Assembly: GCA_951813085.1 (NCBI GenBank)
Contig: OX638348.1
Span: forward strand, 1,621,627-1,685,626
DNA: 64,000 nucleotides
Source: an uncultured Opitutaceae bacterium
GTDB lineage: Bacteria; Verrucomicrobiota; Verrucomicrobiia; Opitutales; Opitutaceae
Direction: 5' to 3'
Both the position numbers and the translations under genes were made by a program. The notes under the pieces were generated by a model, which saw only the letters and a list, made by a program, of their open reading frames with translations, made no database searches and was not told the origin of the DNA. This document shows, piece after piece, positions 38,627-47,289 of this stretch. Positions within the stretch are counted from its first letter, which is position 1; every line of letters starts with the position of its first letter.

Positions 38627-39763
38627 TTGAAACTGCTGCACACATCGGACTGGCAGATCGGAAAGGTATTTCGTTTTGTCGATGACGGAACGATGGGCCT
38701 GTTACAAGAGGCACGACTCGCTGCTATTACCCGGCTTGGAGAAATCGCGGTTGAGCACAGTGCCGGTCATATTCTTGTGGCGGGTGATGTCTATGACATG
38801 GAGGCTCCGTCGCCCCGTTCTCTGAATCAGCCGCTGGAACGCATGCGGAAATTCGAGAAGGTGACGTGGCACCTTATGCCCGGAAACCACGATCCGCATC
38901 GTCCGAATGGCCTCTGGGACCAGCTCTTGCGAAGAGGTGTGCCTGACAACGTGATCGTTCACGTTGAGTCCACGCCACGGATATTCGAAAGTGATGGCTT
39001 CGCCGTGCTGCCCGCACCGCTCCTTTATCGCCGTACTCTTCAGGACCCCACGGCTTACATGGATGAAGCTGAGACACCGGATGGGATTATCCGCGTCGGA
39101 CTTGCACATGGTCCTGTCACCGGGTTTGGATCTGAAGACAAGGATGTTCCGAATTACATCAACCCGGACAGGCCAAAGGCTGCGGGTCTTGCCTATCTTG
39201 CTTTGGGCGACTGGCACGGACAAAAGAAAATAAATGAAAAAGTCTGGTACAGCGGGACACACGAGGCAGATGCTTTTGATGTCGATGGCGGTGGACAGGC
39301 GCTTCTTGTCGAAATTGAAAGTGCCTCTGCGGTTCCTATAGTAACGCCGATCGAAACTGGTCACAATCGGTGGATGACATTCCGCGAAAAGATTAATAGT
39401 CGAGAAGATATCGATGTCCTAATCGGTACGCTTCGCGACTGTGACGACGACCTGAACCGGATATTAATTCGTCTTCAGGTTGAAGGCGCGATTTCACTCC
39501 AGGACCGACAGCATTTTGAAGAGCAGATCGTCGAGCAGGTCTCCGCCGCGTTCTGTTATTTGCGGGTCGATGACGAGCGACTCTTTCCGAGTCCGAGTGA
39601 AGAAGATCTTGACCAGACCGACCGGGGCGGGTTCATCCGAACCGCCGCAGATATCCTCAAGGAAAAGTCCGAAGACATGGGCGATCCCGAACACGAGATC
39701 GCTGCGCTTGCACTCCAGCGATTGTACGTTGAACACATGAAATTGCAGACGAGGAGCCAATGA
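38627..39763 (+). CDS. SbcD/Mre11-like metallophosphoesterase
   Basis: 378 residues from a TTG at 38627, preceded by AAGGAGG 13-14 nt upstream. Phosphoesterase motifs are LLHTSDWQIGK (I), HILVAGDVYDMEAPS (II), WHLMPGNHDPHRPNG (III), GLAHGPV and ALGDWH (IV/V), all metal-binding residues present. The C-terminal part (about 260-378) is acidic and helical and differs from classic SbcD. It should be the nuclease partner of the SMC-like ATPase encoded next, whose ATG overlaps this stop (ATGA). Together they resemble SbcCD/Mre11-Rad50 complexes that open and process DNA ends. Given the OLD gene after them, a defence role is likely but unproven. Confidence 0.85.
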   Translation: MKLLHTSDWQIGKVFRFVDDGTMGLLQEARLAAITRLGEIAVEHSAGHILVAGDVYDMEAPSPRSLNQPLERMRKFEKVTWHLMPGNHDPHRPNGLWDQLLRRGVPDNVIVHVESTPRIFESDGFAVLPAPLLYRRTLQDPTAYMDEAETPDGIIRVGLAHGPVTGFGSEDKDVPNYINPDRPKAAGLAYLALGDWHGQKKINEKVWYSGTHEADAFDVDGGGQALLVEIESASAVPIVTPIETGHNRWMTFREKINSREDIDVLIGTLRDCDDDLNRILIRLQVEGAISLQDRQHFEEQIVEQVSAAFCYLRVDDERLFPSPSEEDLDQTDRGGFIRTAADILKEKSEDMGDPEHEIAALALQRLYVEHMKLQTRSQ

Positions 39764-42468
39764 AAATTCGCTCCATCGCTGTCAATCAGTTCAAGAAATT
39801 CACGATGCCGATGTGTCTCGACAATATCGGTGACGGCCTAAACGTAGTGGTCGGCCCCAATGAAATGGGGGAGTCCACTTTGCTAGACGCTTTGCGTGCC
39901 GCACTTTTTGAAAAATACAGTTCGAAAGCGCAACCGATCACAGCACTTCAGAATGACCGTAATCAGGCGGGGCCGGTTGTCGAACTGGCGTTCGAGGTTG
40001 ATGACGGTGTGTATCGTATTAGAAAGCGGTTTGTGAAAAAGCCCTATGCCCATCTGTTCTGCCCGGATGGACGGAAGCTGGAGGGTGATGAAGCCGAAGA
40101 TACACTGCACGATCTTCTGGGGTTCGATGAGCCCGGCAAGTCAGGTGCGAAGCCCGAGACTCTTGGCATATGGAACGTGCTTTGGGTGCAGCAAGGACAG
40201 TCTTTCGGTGCGCTCGACCTTCCTGACAGTGCGCACTCAAACCTGCACAGCGCCCTGGAATCGGAAGTGGGTTCTGTTCTCGGCGGCAAACGTGGCAGGG
40301 CCTTGCCTGAGGTGGTGGATAAGCAGCTTGCAGAGTTTGTTACTTCCACCGGCAGGCCACGCGGTGACTATAAGATTTTGATTGACGAAGTTGATGAGCT
40401 TCAAAATGAACTGGAGGGTTTGCGTAGCCGCCGAAGCGAGTTGTCCAAGACACTGGAGGACCTCGAAACAGCACAGGAGACACTTGTGCGTCTCTCTAGT
40501 AGAGAGCGTGATAATGCCGATAAGCAAGAACTGGAGGCTGCACGCACTCGACATTCCGAGCTTGCAAAGCTGGAATCTCGGATCGAGGCTGCCACCACTG
40601 ACGTTGAACTGAAAAAGCGAAATTTGGAACAAGCCGAGCAGGTCCTTGCGGAACGCCGAGGTCTAAAGAAGCGTATCGAAACCGAGTCCGAAACGATTGA
40701 GTCTGCAAAGACGAGTCTTGAAGATGTTCGCCAGAATGAACAGGATCTGCGTAAGAAGGTGGAGGACATCCGCAAAGAAGTGAAGGAAGCCGAGGAAGGT
40801 ATCTCCAAGGCGGATGAAGGAGTTTCGATGGTGCGCCGTGCCCTCACTGCCGTACAGCGCGATGCCCGAATACGCGAGCTCCAGGGACGTTACGAAAAAG
40901 CACATGAAGCTGAAAATAAGCAGCGTACTGCACAACAGGCGGCGGCGGCTATTCTCGTTAGCGATGAGAACATGGAAACGATACGTGAAGCAGCCAAGGA
41001 ACTAGAGACTGCTCGTTCGCGACTTTCCGCTGCGGCTACACTCGTGTCATTCGATATGCCTTCAGACCGATTGTCGAAGATCGAGGTGGACGGTGCGACG
41101 CTTGGGTCTGATCGGGCATCAGTGAAGGCCGTCGAAGCGACCACTATTACGATACCCGACTACGGCAACATCTCTGTTCAACCGGCGATTAAAGATCGTG
41201 AGAAGCTGATCGCACAAAAAAAACGATGCAAAAAGGCTCTCAAATCCGCTCTGGAAGATTGTAGTGTCAAATCTGTTGAAGCTGCTGAGGAACAGCTAAC
41301 CAAACGCCAGAAGCTGTTACGTGATGCCGAACTTGCACGGCAAGAGGCGAAATTGCACGCACCGGCAACTAATGGCTATGACGCCGGCCCGGAGCCCCTC
41401 GCTGATCACATCGAAGGCCTGAAGATGATTCTCAATAACGATCTGTCTGGGCTTGCCATTCAGAAGCTGCCAACAGAAAAGGTCGTGGAGAAGGCCTTGG
41501 AAGATGCCCAGACTGCTGCTGAGAGAGCCAGAGAGGCTCTGAGAACATTCCGAGCGACTCTTGTCGGGCCAGAAAAAGAAATTGGCCGTATCCAGACTGA
41601 GTTGGGTGGCGTCAAGACACGCTACGAGGACGGCAAGGAGCGGTTGGAACAGCTGAAAGGTGAGCTTGTTAAGGAAGAGAAAAAGAATACTGAAACTGAT
41701 CTGGAAGCCACCGTAACGGAGGCCAAAACGGCACTGTCCGATCAGGAGAAGGTCGTCAAAGAACTTGAGGGGCAGCGTGAAGGCGAGACACTTCCGCAAC
41801 TGGAGGCGCGGATTACGAGGCTGGATCAGGCTTTGCAGGACCGGCGCGACAAGCACGCCGATTCGAAAGAGAGAATTGCTGGATTGTGCTCAACCATCGA
41901 AGCTTTAGAGGGGGCTGGCCTGGATGAAGCCATTGAGCAGAAGGTGCGCGAGGTAGCTCTCGCCGATGAAAGACGTCAACGCATTGAGCGGGAGGTTGCC
42001 ATTCTCTTACTTCTTTCGACGACATTGCGTTCTACCGAACATGATGCGAAGGAAAGATATTTGTCACCTGTATTGAACAGGGTTCGTCCATACTTGCAGC
42101 TTCTGTTCCCTAGCGCGGAAATAACCATCGACGAGAACCTTCACATCGTCGGCGTGGTGCGCCAGGATGGTTATGAGGAATCTTTTCATCACCTGAGTAT
42201 GGGGGCTCAGGAACAAATCGCAATCCTTGTGCGGTTGGCTTTTGCGGAGATGCTCGTCGAGCAGGGGCATCCAGCAACGATCGTCTTGGATGACGCATTG
42301 GTGTTTTCCGATGATCGACGAATGGGCCGCATGTTCGACATTCTGAATATGGTCGGACAGCAGGTTCAGATCATTGTTCTAACGTGTCGTGAACAGCTTT
42401 TTGAAGGAGTCGGTGGACTTCACTTGTCATTGAAAGCGGTTGACACCGAGGAATTGACTTCCGCATAA
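39760..42468 (+). CDS. SMC/YhaN-like ATPase with long coiled coil (Walker A Lys replaced by Glu)
   Basis: 902 residues. An N-terminal ATPase half is followed by a long coiled coil (about 200-790) and a C-terminal half with the ABC signature HLSMGAQEQIAILVRLAF and Walker B ATIVLDDALVFSDDRRMG, the form seen in YhaN-like AAA_27 proteins. Oddity: the Walker A reads GPNEMGEST, so residue 38, normally Lys, is Glu (GAG at 39871-39873; AAG would give Lys). ATP hydrolysis would be expected to be lost unless this is a base error. It is translationally coupled to the SbcD-like gene and 21 nt upstream of the OLD gene. Codon use is mixed and unlike the core genes. Confidence 0.85.
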   Translation: MKIRSIAVNQFKKFTMPMCLDNIGDGLNVVVGPNEMGESTLLDALRAALFEKYSSKAQPITALQNDRNQAGPVVELAFEVDDGVYRIRKRFVKKPYAHLFCPDGRKLEGDEAEDTLHDLLGFDEPGKSGAKPETLGIWNVLWVQQGQSFGALDLPDSAHSNLHSALESEVGSVLGGKRGRALPEVVDKQLAEFVTSTGRPRGDYKILIDEVDELQNELEGLRSRRSELSKTLEDLETAQETLVRLSSRERDNADKQELEAARTRHSELAKLESRIEAATTDVELKKRNLEQAEQVLAERRGLKKRIETESETIESAKTSLEDVRQNEQDLRKKVEDIRKEVKEAEEGISKADEGVSMVRRALTAVQRDARIRELQGRYEKAHEAENKQRTAQQAAAAILVSDENMETIREAAKELETARSRLSAAATLVSFDMPSDRLSKIEVDGATLGSDRASVKAVEATTITIPDYGNISVQPAIKDREKLIAQKKRCKKALKSALEDCSVKSVEAAEEQLTKRQKLLRDAELARQEAKLHAPATNGYDAGPEPLADHIEGLKMILNNDLSGLAIQKLPTEKVVEKALEDAQTAAERAREALRTFRATLVGPEKEIGRIQTELGGVKTRYEDGKERLEQLKGELVKEEKKNTETDLEATVTEAKTALSDQEKVVKELEGQREGETLPQLEARITRLDQALQDRRDKHADSKERIAGLCSTIEALEGAGLDEAIEQKVREVALADERRQRIEREVAILLLLSTTLRSTEHDAKERYLSPVLNRVRPYLQLLFPSAEITIDENLHIVGVVRQDGYEESFHHLSMGAQEQIAILVRLAFAEMLVEQGHPATIVLDDALVFSDDRRMGRMFDILNMVGQQVQIIVLTCREQLFEGVGGLHLSLKAVDTEELTSA

Positions 42469-42489
42469 CCAGAGTTTAGAGGGGAAACA

Positions 42490-44436
42490 ATGAAAATTGC
42501 ATCTGTTCGCATCGAGAACTTCAGGTCGTTTAAAGATGAAACCGTTCCATTTAGTGATTATGCATGCCTCGTCGGTCCTAATGGAGCTGGAAAGTCGACC
42601 GTTTTAACAGCATTGAATGTTTTTTTTCGAGAATCTGATGGCCTTCCCACCGACCTTAGTCAACTTGACGAGGAAGACTTCCACTGCAAGGAAACAAAGG
42701 ATCCTATCGGGATCACGGTTACATTCACCGACCTCAGCGATGCAGCGAAAAAAGACTTCGCGGACTATGTTCGGCAAGACCAACTCGTCGTGTCGGCTGT
42801 CGCTGTTTTTGACAAGAGTTCACGTAAGGCCCCGGTCATTCAGTATGGTCAACGCAAAGCAATCGGAGCTTTTGCTCCTTTCTTCGAGGCCGCTAAAAAA
42901 ATCGGAACGAGAGTCGCCGATTTAAAAGATCTGTATAACGACATTAAGGTTAAGGAGCAATTTTCTGACTTAGCGGCTCCAGGAACTAAGGATGCTATGA
43001 TTGGGGCATTGCAGCAGTACGAATCTGAACATCCAGACGACTGTGAACTAATCCCAAGTAAGGACCAGTTCTACGGCTTTTCGAAGGGTACAAATCGCCT
43101 CAATAAACATATACAGTGGGTTTATGTGCCAGCCGTTAAGGACGCATCTTCGGAACAAGTCGAGGCACGGAATTCTGCTCTTGGCAAACTCCTTTCACGG
43201 ACTGTTCGGTCGCAGACGAACTTCGATCAGTCTGTTAAGGATCTTCGGGTTGGTATGCAAAAGCAGTATCAAAAGCTGCTGGATGAAAACCAGCATGTTC
43301 TTGACGATACTTCTCAGTCTCTTCAAACGCGTCTTTCTGAATGGTCACATCCAGACGCCCGTGTACGCTTGCAATGGAAACAGGACCCAGATAAATCCGT
43401 GCGTGTTGAAGAGCCGTGGGCTCACATTCTTGCAAGTGAAGGCGATTTTGAAGGTGAGCTTGCTCGATTTGGACACGGCCTCCAAAGGTCATACCTTCTC
43501 GCTTTGTTACAAGAACTGTCTGGCACTGATGCAGATAAGAGCCCTACGCTGATTCTGGCGTGTGAGGAACCGGAGCTGTATCAACATCCGCCACAGGCCC
43601 GCCGTCTTGCCTCTGTTCTGAGCAAATTGAGCCAAGGAAATTCACAGGTTATCGTCTCCACTCATAATCCTTGGTTTGTTTCGGGAGAGGGTTTTGAAGA
43701 CGTTCGTATGGTGCGCAAAGAAGGCGACAATCCGGCTTCCTTGGTCAGCCATATGTCTTTCGAAGAGATAGCTGATGCAATTGCCCAAGCGACGGGAGAA
43801 CCACCTACCAAACCCGAGGGTGCTCTTGCGAAAATACATCAGGCTTTACAACCTGCTTTGAATGAAATGTTCTTCACCCGTCGGCTTATCTTAGTCGAAG
43901 GATTGGAAGATGTCGCATATTTGCAGGCCTACTTCAATTTGCTCGACTTGTCGGAAAAGTTCAGGCGCTTGGGGTGCCATATCGTACCCGCAAATGGAAA
44001 AAGTGAGCTACTTCGACCGCTGGTAATAAGTAACCATATGAAAATACCTACGTATCTCATCTTTGACTCCGACGCAGATAAGCCGGATCGGAATGGTAGC
44101 CAAGCAAAGCATGAGAAAGACAATAAGTCGCTCTTAAAACTGGTTGGTGGTGATGACAACACACCATTTCCACCTGGCACAGTTTGGAAACAGGGATATA
44201 CGGCTTGGCATTCAGATATAGGTGCTGTGGTGGAAAATGAGATTGGTGCGGATGATTGGAAAAATTATCGGAACCAGGCCAATGAGCGATATGGGCAGGT
44301 CGGTAATCTCAAAAAGAACTCACTGCATATTGGTGCAAGTCTTGCGTTTGCATGGGAAAAAGGAAAGCGTTCAGCAAGTTTGGAAGCATTGTGTTCAAAG
44401 ATTCTCGAACCCGACAACGCAATTCCATTCAACTGA
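42490..44436 (+). CDS. OLD-family ATP-dependent endonuclease (AAA ATPase plus TOPRIM)
   Basis: 648 residues. Walker A GPNGAGKST has K35, preceded by the OLD/RecF start ASVRIENFRSFKDETVPFSD. LARFGHGLQRSYLLALLQEL is the ABC-type signature and LILACEEPELYQHP the Walker B; VIVSTHNPWFVSG is the switch His. The C-terminal TOPRIM has Glu470 (RRLILVEGLEDVAYLQAYF) and D526-SDAD. OLD proteins, like GajA of Gabija, nick or cut DNA with ATP control. It lies 21 nt after the SMC-like gene and 28 nt before a truncated nuclease gene, not a UvrD helicase as in Gabija, so the system is not Gabija. Confidence 0.9.
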   Translation: MKIASVRIENFRSFKDETVPFSDYACLVGPNGAGKSTVLTALNVFFRESDGLPTDLSQLDEEDFHCKETKDPIGITVTFTDLSDAAKKDFADYVRQDQLVVSAVAVFDKSSRKAPVIQYGQRKAIGAFAPFFEAAKKIGTRVADLKDLYNDIKVKEQFSDLAAPGTKDAMIGALQQYESEHPDDCELIPSKDQFYGFSKGTNRLNKHIQWVYVPAVKDASSEQVEARNSALGKLLSRTVRSQTNFDQSVKDLRVGMQKQYQKLLDENQHVLDDTSQSLQTRLSEWSHPDARVRLQWKQDPDKSVRVEEPWAHILASEGDFEGELARFGHGLQRSYLLALLQELSGTDADKSPTLILACEEPELYQHPPQARRLASVLSKLSQGNSQVIVSTHNPWFVSGEGFEDVRMVRKEGDNPASLVSHMSFEEIADAIAQATGEPPTKPEGALAKIHQALQPALNEMFFTRRLILVEGLEDVAYLQAYFNLLDLSEKFRRLGCHIVPANGKSELLRPLVISNHMKIPTYLIFDSDADKPDRNGSQAKHEKDNKSLLKLVGGDDNTPFPPGTVWKQGYTAWHSDIGAVVENEIGADDWKNYRNQANERYGQVGNLKKNSLHIGASLAFAWEKGKRSASLEALCSKILEPDNAIPFN

Positions 44437-44464
44437 TTATGGATTGTCGAACTGTAAGAGCGCC

Positions 44465-44773
44465 ATGGTAGGAGAAGGTATCAGCACGATTCTAGAGACA
44501 ACAGCGGGTTATCCGCTGCACCGACTTGGCTGGAAAGCCTTTCAGGACCTGTGTGTGTCCGTGGCAGAGGAGAGCCTTAGACGTCCTGTCCAAAACTTCC
44601 TCCCTGGCAATGATGCCGATCGCGATGGGGCATTTGTAGGGCGTTGGGATGGCGATGACCCCGTCGCCGGTGAATCTACGATTCAGTGTAAATTTACCTC
44701 AAGTGAAAAAGATAACCTCACAGTTGCGCAACTGAGCCTTAACTCCCGGTTAAGCGTGCTCGATTCGGATTGA
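44465..44773 (+). pseudogene. Mrr-like restriction-nuclease domain protein, truncated by an IS
   Basis: 102 residues from ATG 44465. The N-terminal part (GWKAFQDLCVSVAEESL, FLPGNDADRDGAFVGRWDG, STIQCKFTSSEKDNLT) has the D...xQCK pattern of Mrr/PD-(D/E)xK nuclease domains that often form the N-terminus of larger defence ATPases. Recognisable protein ends around LTVAQLS (about 44739) and the rest (LNSRLSVLDSD) is IS end sequence. The full gene would be much longer, so this is a fragment cut by the IS1380-type element. It is the fourth gene of the 38.6-44.8 kb cluster. Confidence 0.65.
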
Positions 44774-45428
44774 GAAGATGTTAGAAGGCGCACTGCGGTT
44801 GGTTTTTGCGGTAAATTACCGTTGTCAAAAAAAATCACCCGCAAGGTGCGCCTATGAAGAGCATACGCCGATCTGCTGCAAGGATCGATATTGACGTAAC
44901 AGATGATCAACTAACGGGTCGCGCTGGGTATACCTTTCTCGCTGAACAAGCAGAACGACTGGGGCTTGCCAGTTCACTCAAATCCGCCATCAAAATAAAA
45001 CAAAGGCAGTGAGGAGCCAGTGACGGCGATATGTTGTGGAGCCTGATTGCATCTCTAGCAGCCGGTCAGGGACATCTCTCTGATATCAATGCTCTCCGTT
45101 GCGACCCTCTACTAAACGTCATAGAGGTCCCTGACAGCCGTCGTCTTGGTGAGTACCTGGCGCGATTTAATCCCGACAATATCAGCGCACTGACTCAGGT
45201 CACTAACGAACTGTCTCGTCAGATCGCCCCGGAAGTCATTCGGCATGAACGGGAGAGTAAAGGTTATATCCCCGTGTTCATTGATGGCTCTGCCATTGAG
45301 GTAGAAGGTCAGTTATTTGAGGATGCTGGCGTTGGCTACAACGGTGAACAACAGTATTGGTTGCATACAGCACTCGTTGGTGGCCTCTGGGTTTCGGGAT
45401 ATCTACACCCAGGTGGTGTCGATGTAGC
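44740..45428 (+). mobile_element. IS1380-type insertion sequence, left part only
   Basis: From about 44740 the sequence stops matching the nuclease frame and leads into an IS1380-type transposase N-terminal half. The left end contains TTAACTCCCGGTTAA, a short inverted repeat. The right half of the element is missing: at about 45429 an IS3-type element begins, and no IS1380 sequence was recognised beyond it. Confidence 0.6.
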
Positions 45429-45462
45429 TGGTTGGACCCCGCAGTTTAGCCCGGTTTGAATG
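44854..45462 (+). pseudogene. IS1380-family transposase, N-terminal part, with internal stop
   Basis: From ATG 44854 (MKSIRRSAARIDIDVTDDQL, TGRAGYTFLAEQAERLGLAS) the frame meets TGA at 45010-45012 and then continues as GASDGDMLWSLIASLAAGQG, DINALRCDPLLNVIEVPD, YIPVFIDGSAIEVEGQ and YWLHTALVGGLWVSGYLHPG. These are typical IS1380 DDE transposase segments including the DGS Asp. It is then cut by the IS3 element; the last residues belong to IS3 end sequence. It is inactive because of both a nonsense codon and loss of the C-terminal half. Confidence 0.8.
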
Positions 45463-46296
45463 AGAGATTCTCGACGGGTTTCTTGTTGTTGGGCTTGGGT
45501 TTAAGCTGCCTGGGACGGAGATCGCCCGAAGGGCGGTCGGAGCCGCAGGCAGGCTGGATTTGCCTTGTGGCAAACTCGCTGGGCGTTAGCGCGCCTGGCG
45601 ATCCATGGGGCCTATGATTGCTGCAGCAGTCCTTCCAGTCCGCGAAGATCACGCGCGATTCGCTGAGCGCGCAGACCAGCTCGCGGTCGAGGCGTTCCTC
45701 GCGGAAGCGGCCGTTGAAGCTTTCGGCGTATCCGTTCCGCCAAGGGCGGCCCGGATCGATGCATAGAGCCTCGATCCCGTTCTCGGCAAGCCAGCCCTGG
45801 ATGGCCTTGGCGATGAGCTCGGGTCCGTTGTCCGAGCGGATGCATTCGGGGGAGCCCCATGCTCGCGGATCGCCTCCTGCAGCAGGGCCAGCGCGTCGGA
45901 GGCCTTGATCGCCCGGTCGGCATGGATGCAATGGCGCTGGCGAGCGCATTCGCCTATCAGGTCGAAGGCCCGCGCAGAGCCCCTGCCGCCGCCTGCGAGG
46001 GCGGCGAGGCGGAACCTGCAGCCCTTCCTCCCTGCGGACGCGCTGGACCAGCCTCTTGTTCGCGCGGTAGCCAAGCGACCTCAGCTTTGCCGAGATCTTC
46101 TTGCATCCAAGCGTCGGATGCTCCCCCGGAAGGCGGACGATCTCCGGCTCCAGCAAGCGCTTCCCCTCGGGCTTGGGCTTCGGAAGGTAGCGGAGCGTCG
46201 AGCGGCTGATCCCCAGCCACCGGCAAACGGCTCTCCCGGAACGCGACAGCGCGGACTGGACCTTCGCCGCAATCCCGCGCTGGCGCTCCGGGCTCA
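45446..46296 (-). pseudogene. IS3-family transposase orfB, internally deleted and frameshifted
   Basis: The N-terminal part (GRAVCRWLGISRSTLRYLPK, HPTLGCKKISAKLRSLGYRA, RRPRRRRQG) is IS3 OrfB. The frame then shifts (ARAFDLIGECARQRHCIHAD, IKASDALALLQEAIREHG) and back (PECIRSDNGPELIAKAIQGW, RPWRNGYAESFNGRFREERL). The region that should carry the first catalytic Asp (the WSWDFV-type segment) is missing between RRRRQG and ARAFDL, while the second Asp (SDNGPE) and the Glu region remain. It is inactive. Confidence 0.75.
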
Positions 46297-46560
46297 GAGG
46301 TTTTCTTCCAGCGCGATCTCCAAAGCCTTGGTCTTGAGCAGCTGGTCGGCAAGCAGCTTCTTGAGCTCGGCGTTCTCCTTCTCCAGGTCGCGGAGGCGCT
46401 GAGCCTCCTTAAGATCCATGCCTCCGTACTTGCTCTTCCAACGGTAGAAGCTCTGCGAGCTGATGCTGCGCCTGCGGCAAATCCCCTCGGTCCGAAGCCC
46501 CGTGTCGGCCTCCCTCAGTATGCGGATTATCTGCTCGGTCGCGCGTCTTGTCTTTTTCAT
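46294..46560 (-). CDS. IS3-family transposase orfA
   Basis: 88 residues. HTH segment (EQIIRILREADTGLRTEGIC, SSQSFYRWKSKYGGMDLKEA) and a C-terminal leucine-zipper-like helix (LRDLEKENAELKKLLADQLL) are standard IS3 OrfA. It ends at the beginning of orfB in a different frame, as in IS3 elements that fuse OrfA and OrfB by programmed frameshift. The ORF itself is intact, although the element cannot transpose alone. Confidence 0.88.
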   Translation of the reverse strand: MKKTRRATEQIIRILREADTGLRTEGICRRRSISSQSFYRWKSKYGGMDLKEAQRLRDLEKENAELKKLLADQLLKTKALEIALEENL

Positions 46561-46631
46561 CGATGATGTCCTTTCGTTGATCGACGAAAATCACCTCATC
46601 AAAAGTGGGCTAGTTCGCGGGGTCCCAACCA

Positions 46632-46971
46632 CGTCCAGGACCCGGAAAAGAAGCCCATTGCTGCGAAGCAACACCCATTCCCTTCCTGTTTCTCAGAAAG
46701 GGACAAGCGTAAGCGTTGTTAACATCGCTCTCTCCGTTCGCTAGTTCTCTAATATATAGAGAAACGGGGTTCAGCGAAGCGGTGAGGAGACGGAAGCCAC
46801 CATATAAACAAACCCTCTCATCACGCAGCCCTGAGAGGGCATCATGCGCGTAGCTCGCAGAGCCCAGACGGAATCCCGTTAAAGTCCAACCTCTATCTTG
46901 TATTTTCAAAGTATCTGAGTAAAACAGGTCAATCTGCGCTTATTGACATAGCTCATCTAGAAGCTTCGCGG
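46632..46971. other. Gene-free stretch between IS3 and the RAYT remnant, with REP-like palindrome
   Basis: About 340 bases with no credible protein. It contains short palindromic pieces (TCTCTAATATATAGAGA near 46745-46761, and GGTTCAGCGAAGCGGTGAGG near 46768) and the REP-like copy at 46815-46848. The part around 46935-46955 (GCGCTTATTGACATAGCTCA) resembles the GCTTATTGACATT part of the direct repeat at 47250. Confidence 0.5.
46815..46848 (+). repeat. REP-like palindromic repeat, copy 1
   Basis: A 34-nt unit centred on GCAGCCCTGAGAGGGCATCATG that can fold as a hairpin. The copy at 54426-54459 on the other strand matches at 31 of 34 positions by eye. It lies about 120 nt from a RAYT transposase remnant, the enzyme family tied to REP spread. 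Confidence 0.75.
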
Positions 46972-47245
46972 ACGCTGGGCGCTTCCCCTTTCTGGAGCCA
47001 GCGCATCCCCTCGCTCAGGTTGGGCTCGGGCGTCTCCACTGCGAGGTGGTAGTGGTTGCCCATGACGCAGTAGGAGTGCAGGGTTCAGCCCGCGAACTCG
47101 CACGCCTCCAGCAGGCAATCCCGGAACGCCGCCTTCGCACCGTCATCCTCGAAGATCCACGAACGGTAGTTCCCCCGGTTGAGGACATGGTAGATGGCTC
47201 CGGGATACTCGAAGCGGGGAGGACGCGGCTGCGGAGCACATACTC
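46972..47245 (-). pseudogene. REP-associated tyrosine transposase (RAYT, Y1_Tnp) remnant
   Basis: On the minus strand the frame reads YPGAIYHVLNRGNYRSWIFE, DDGAKAAFRDCLLEACEFAG, then a TGA stop, then TLHSYCVMGNHYHLAVETPE and PNLSEGMRWLQKG. HYHL is the HUH metal motif and GAIYHVLNRG the usual RAYT start. The nucleophile Tyr part and the whole C-terminus are missing and there is an internal stop, so it is dead. The 33-nt direct repeat with GGGGTCAGACTGTGC on this strand lies right at its 5' side. Confidence 0.75.
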
Positions 47246-47249
47246 AATG

Positions 47250-47282
47250 TCAATAAGCACAGTCTGACCCCTTTTACTCCTC
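47250..47282. repeat. 33-nt direct repeat, copy 1
   Basis: The 33 bases are identical to 48104-48136 (core TAAGCACAGTCTGACCCC). Read on the minus strand the core GGGGTCAGACTGTGCTTA is like the short motif that frequently borders RAYT genes. Copy 1 sits at the 5' side of the RAYT remnant; copy 2 lies 854 bases away, after the 47.3 kb membrane-protein gene. The two may bracket a cassette. Confidence 0.8.
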
Positions 47283-47289
47283 CTTCCTT

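Larger units (their letters stand above)
45429..46631 (-). mobile_element. IS3-family insertion sequence, degenerate, inserted in the IS1380 element
   Basis: The ends form imperfect inverted repeats: TGGTTGGACCCCGCAG from 45429 and, on the minus strand from 46631, TGGTTGGGACCCCGCG, both leading on to TAGCCC and a TTGAATGAG/TTGATGAG motif. Length is about 1.2 kb. It carries orfA and a damaged orfB on the minus strand. The element is clearly richer in G+C than its surroundings. The element as it stands cannot encode an active transposase. Confidence 0.8.

Noticed and set aside
38627..42468. Housekeeping SbcCD
   Set aside because: The ATPase signature is YhaN-like, the C-terminal part of the phosphoesterase differs from SbcD, and the pair lies in an island with IS elements.
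42490..44773. Gabija system (GajA/GajB)
   Set aside because: The OLD-type ATPase fits GajA in architecture, but the next gene is an Mrr-like fragment, not a UvrD-type helicase.
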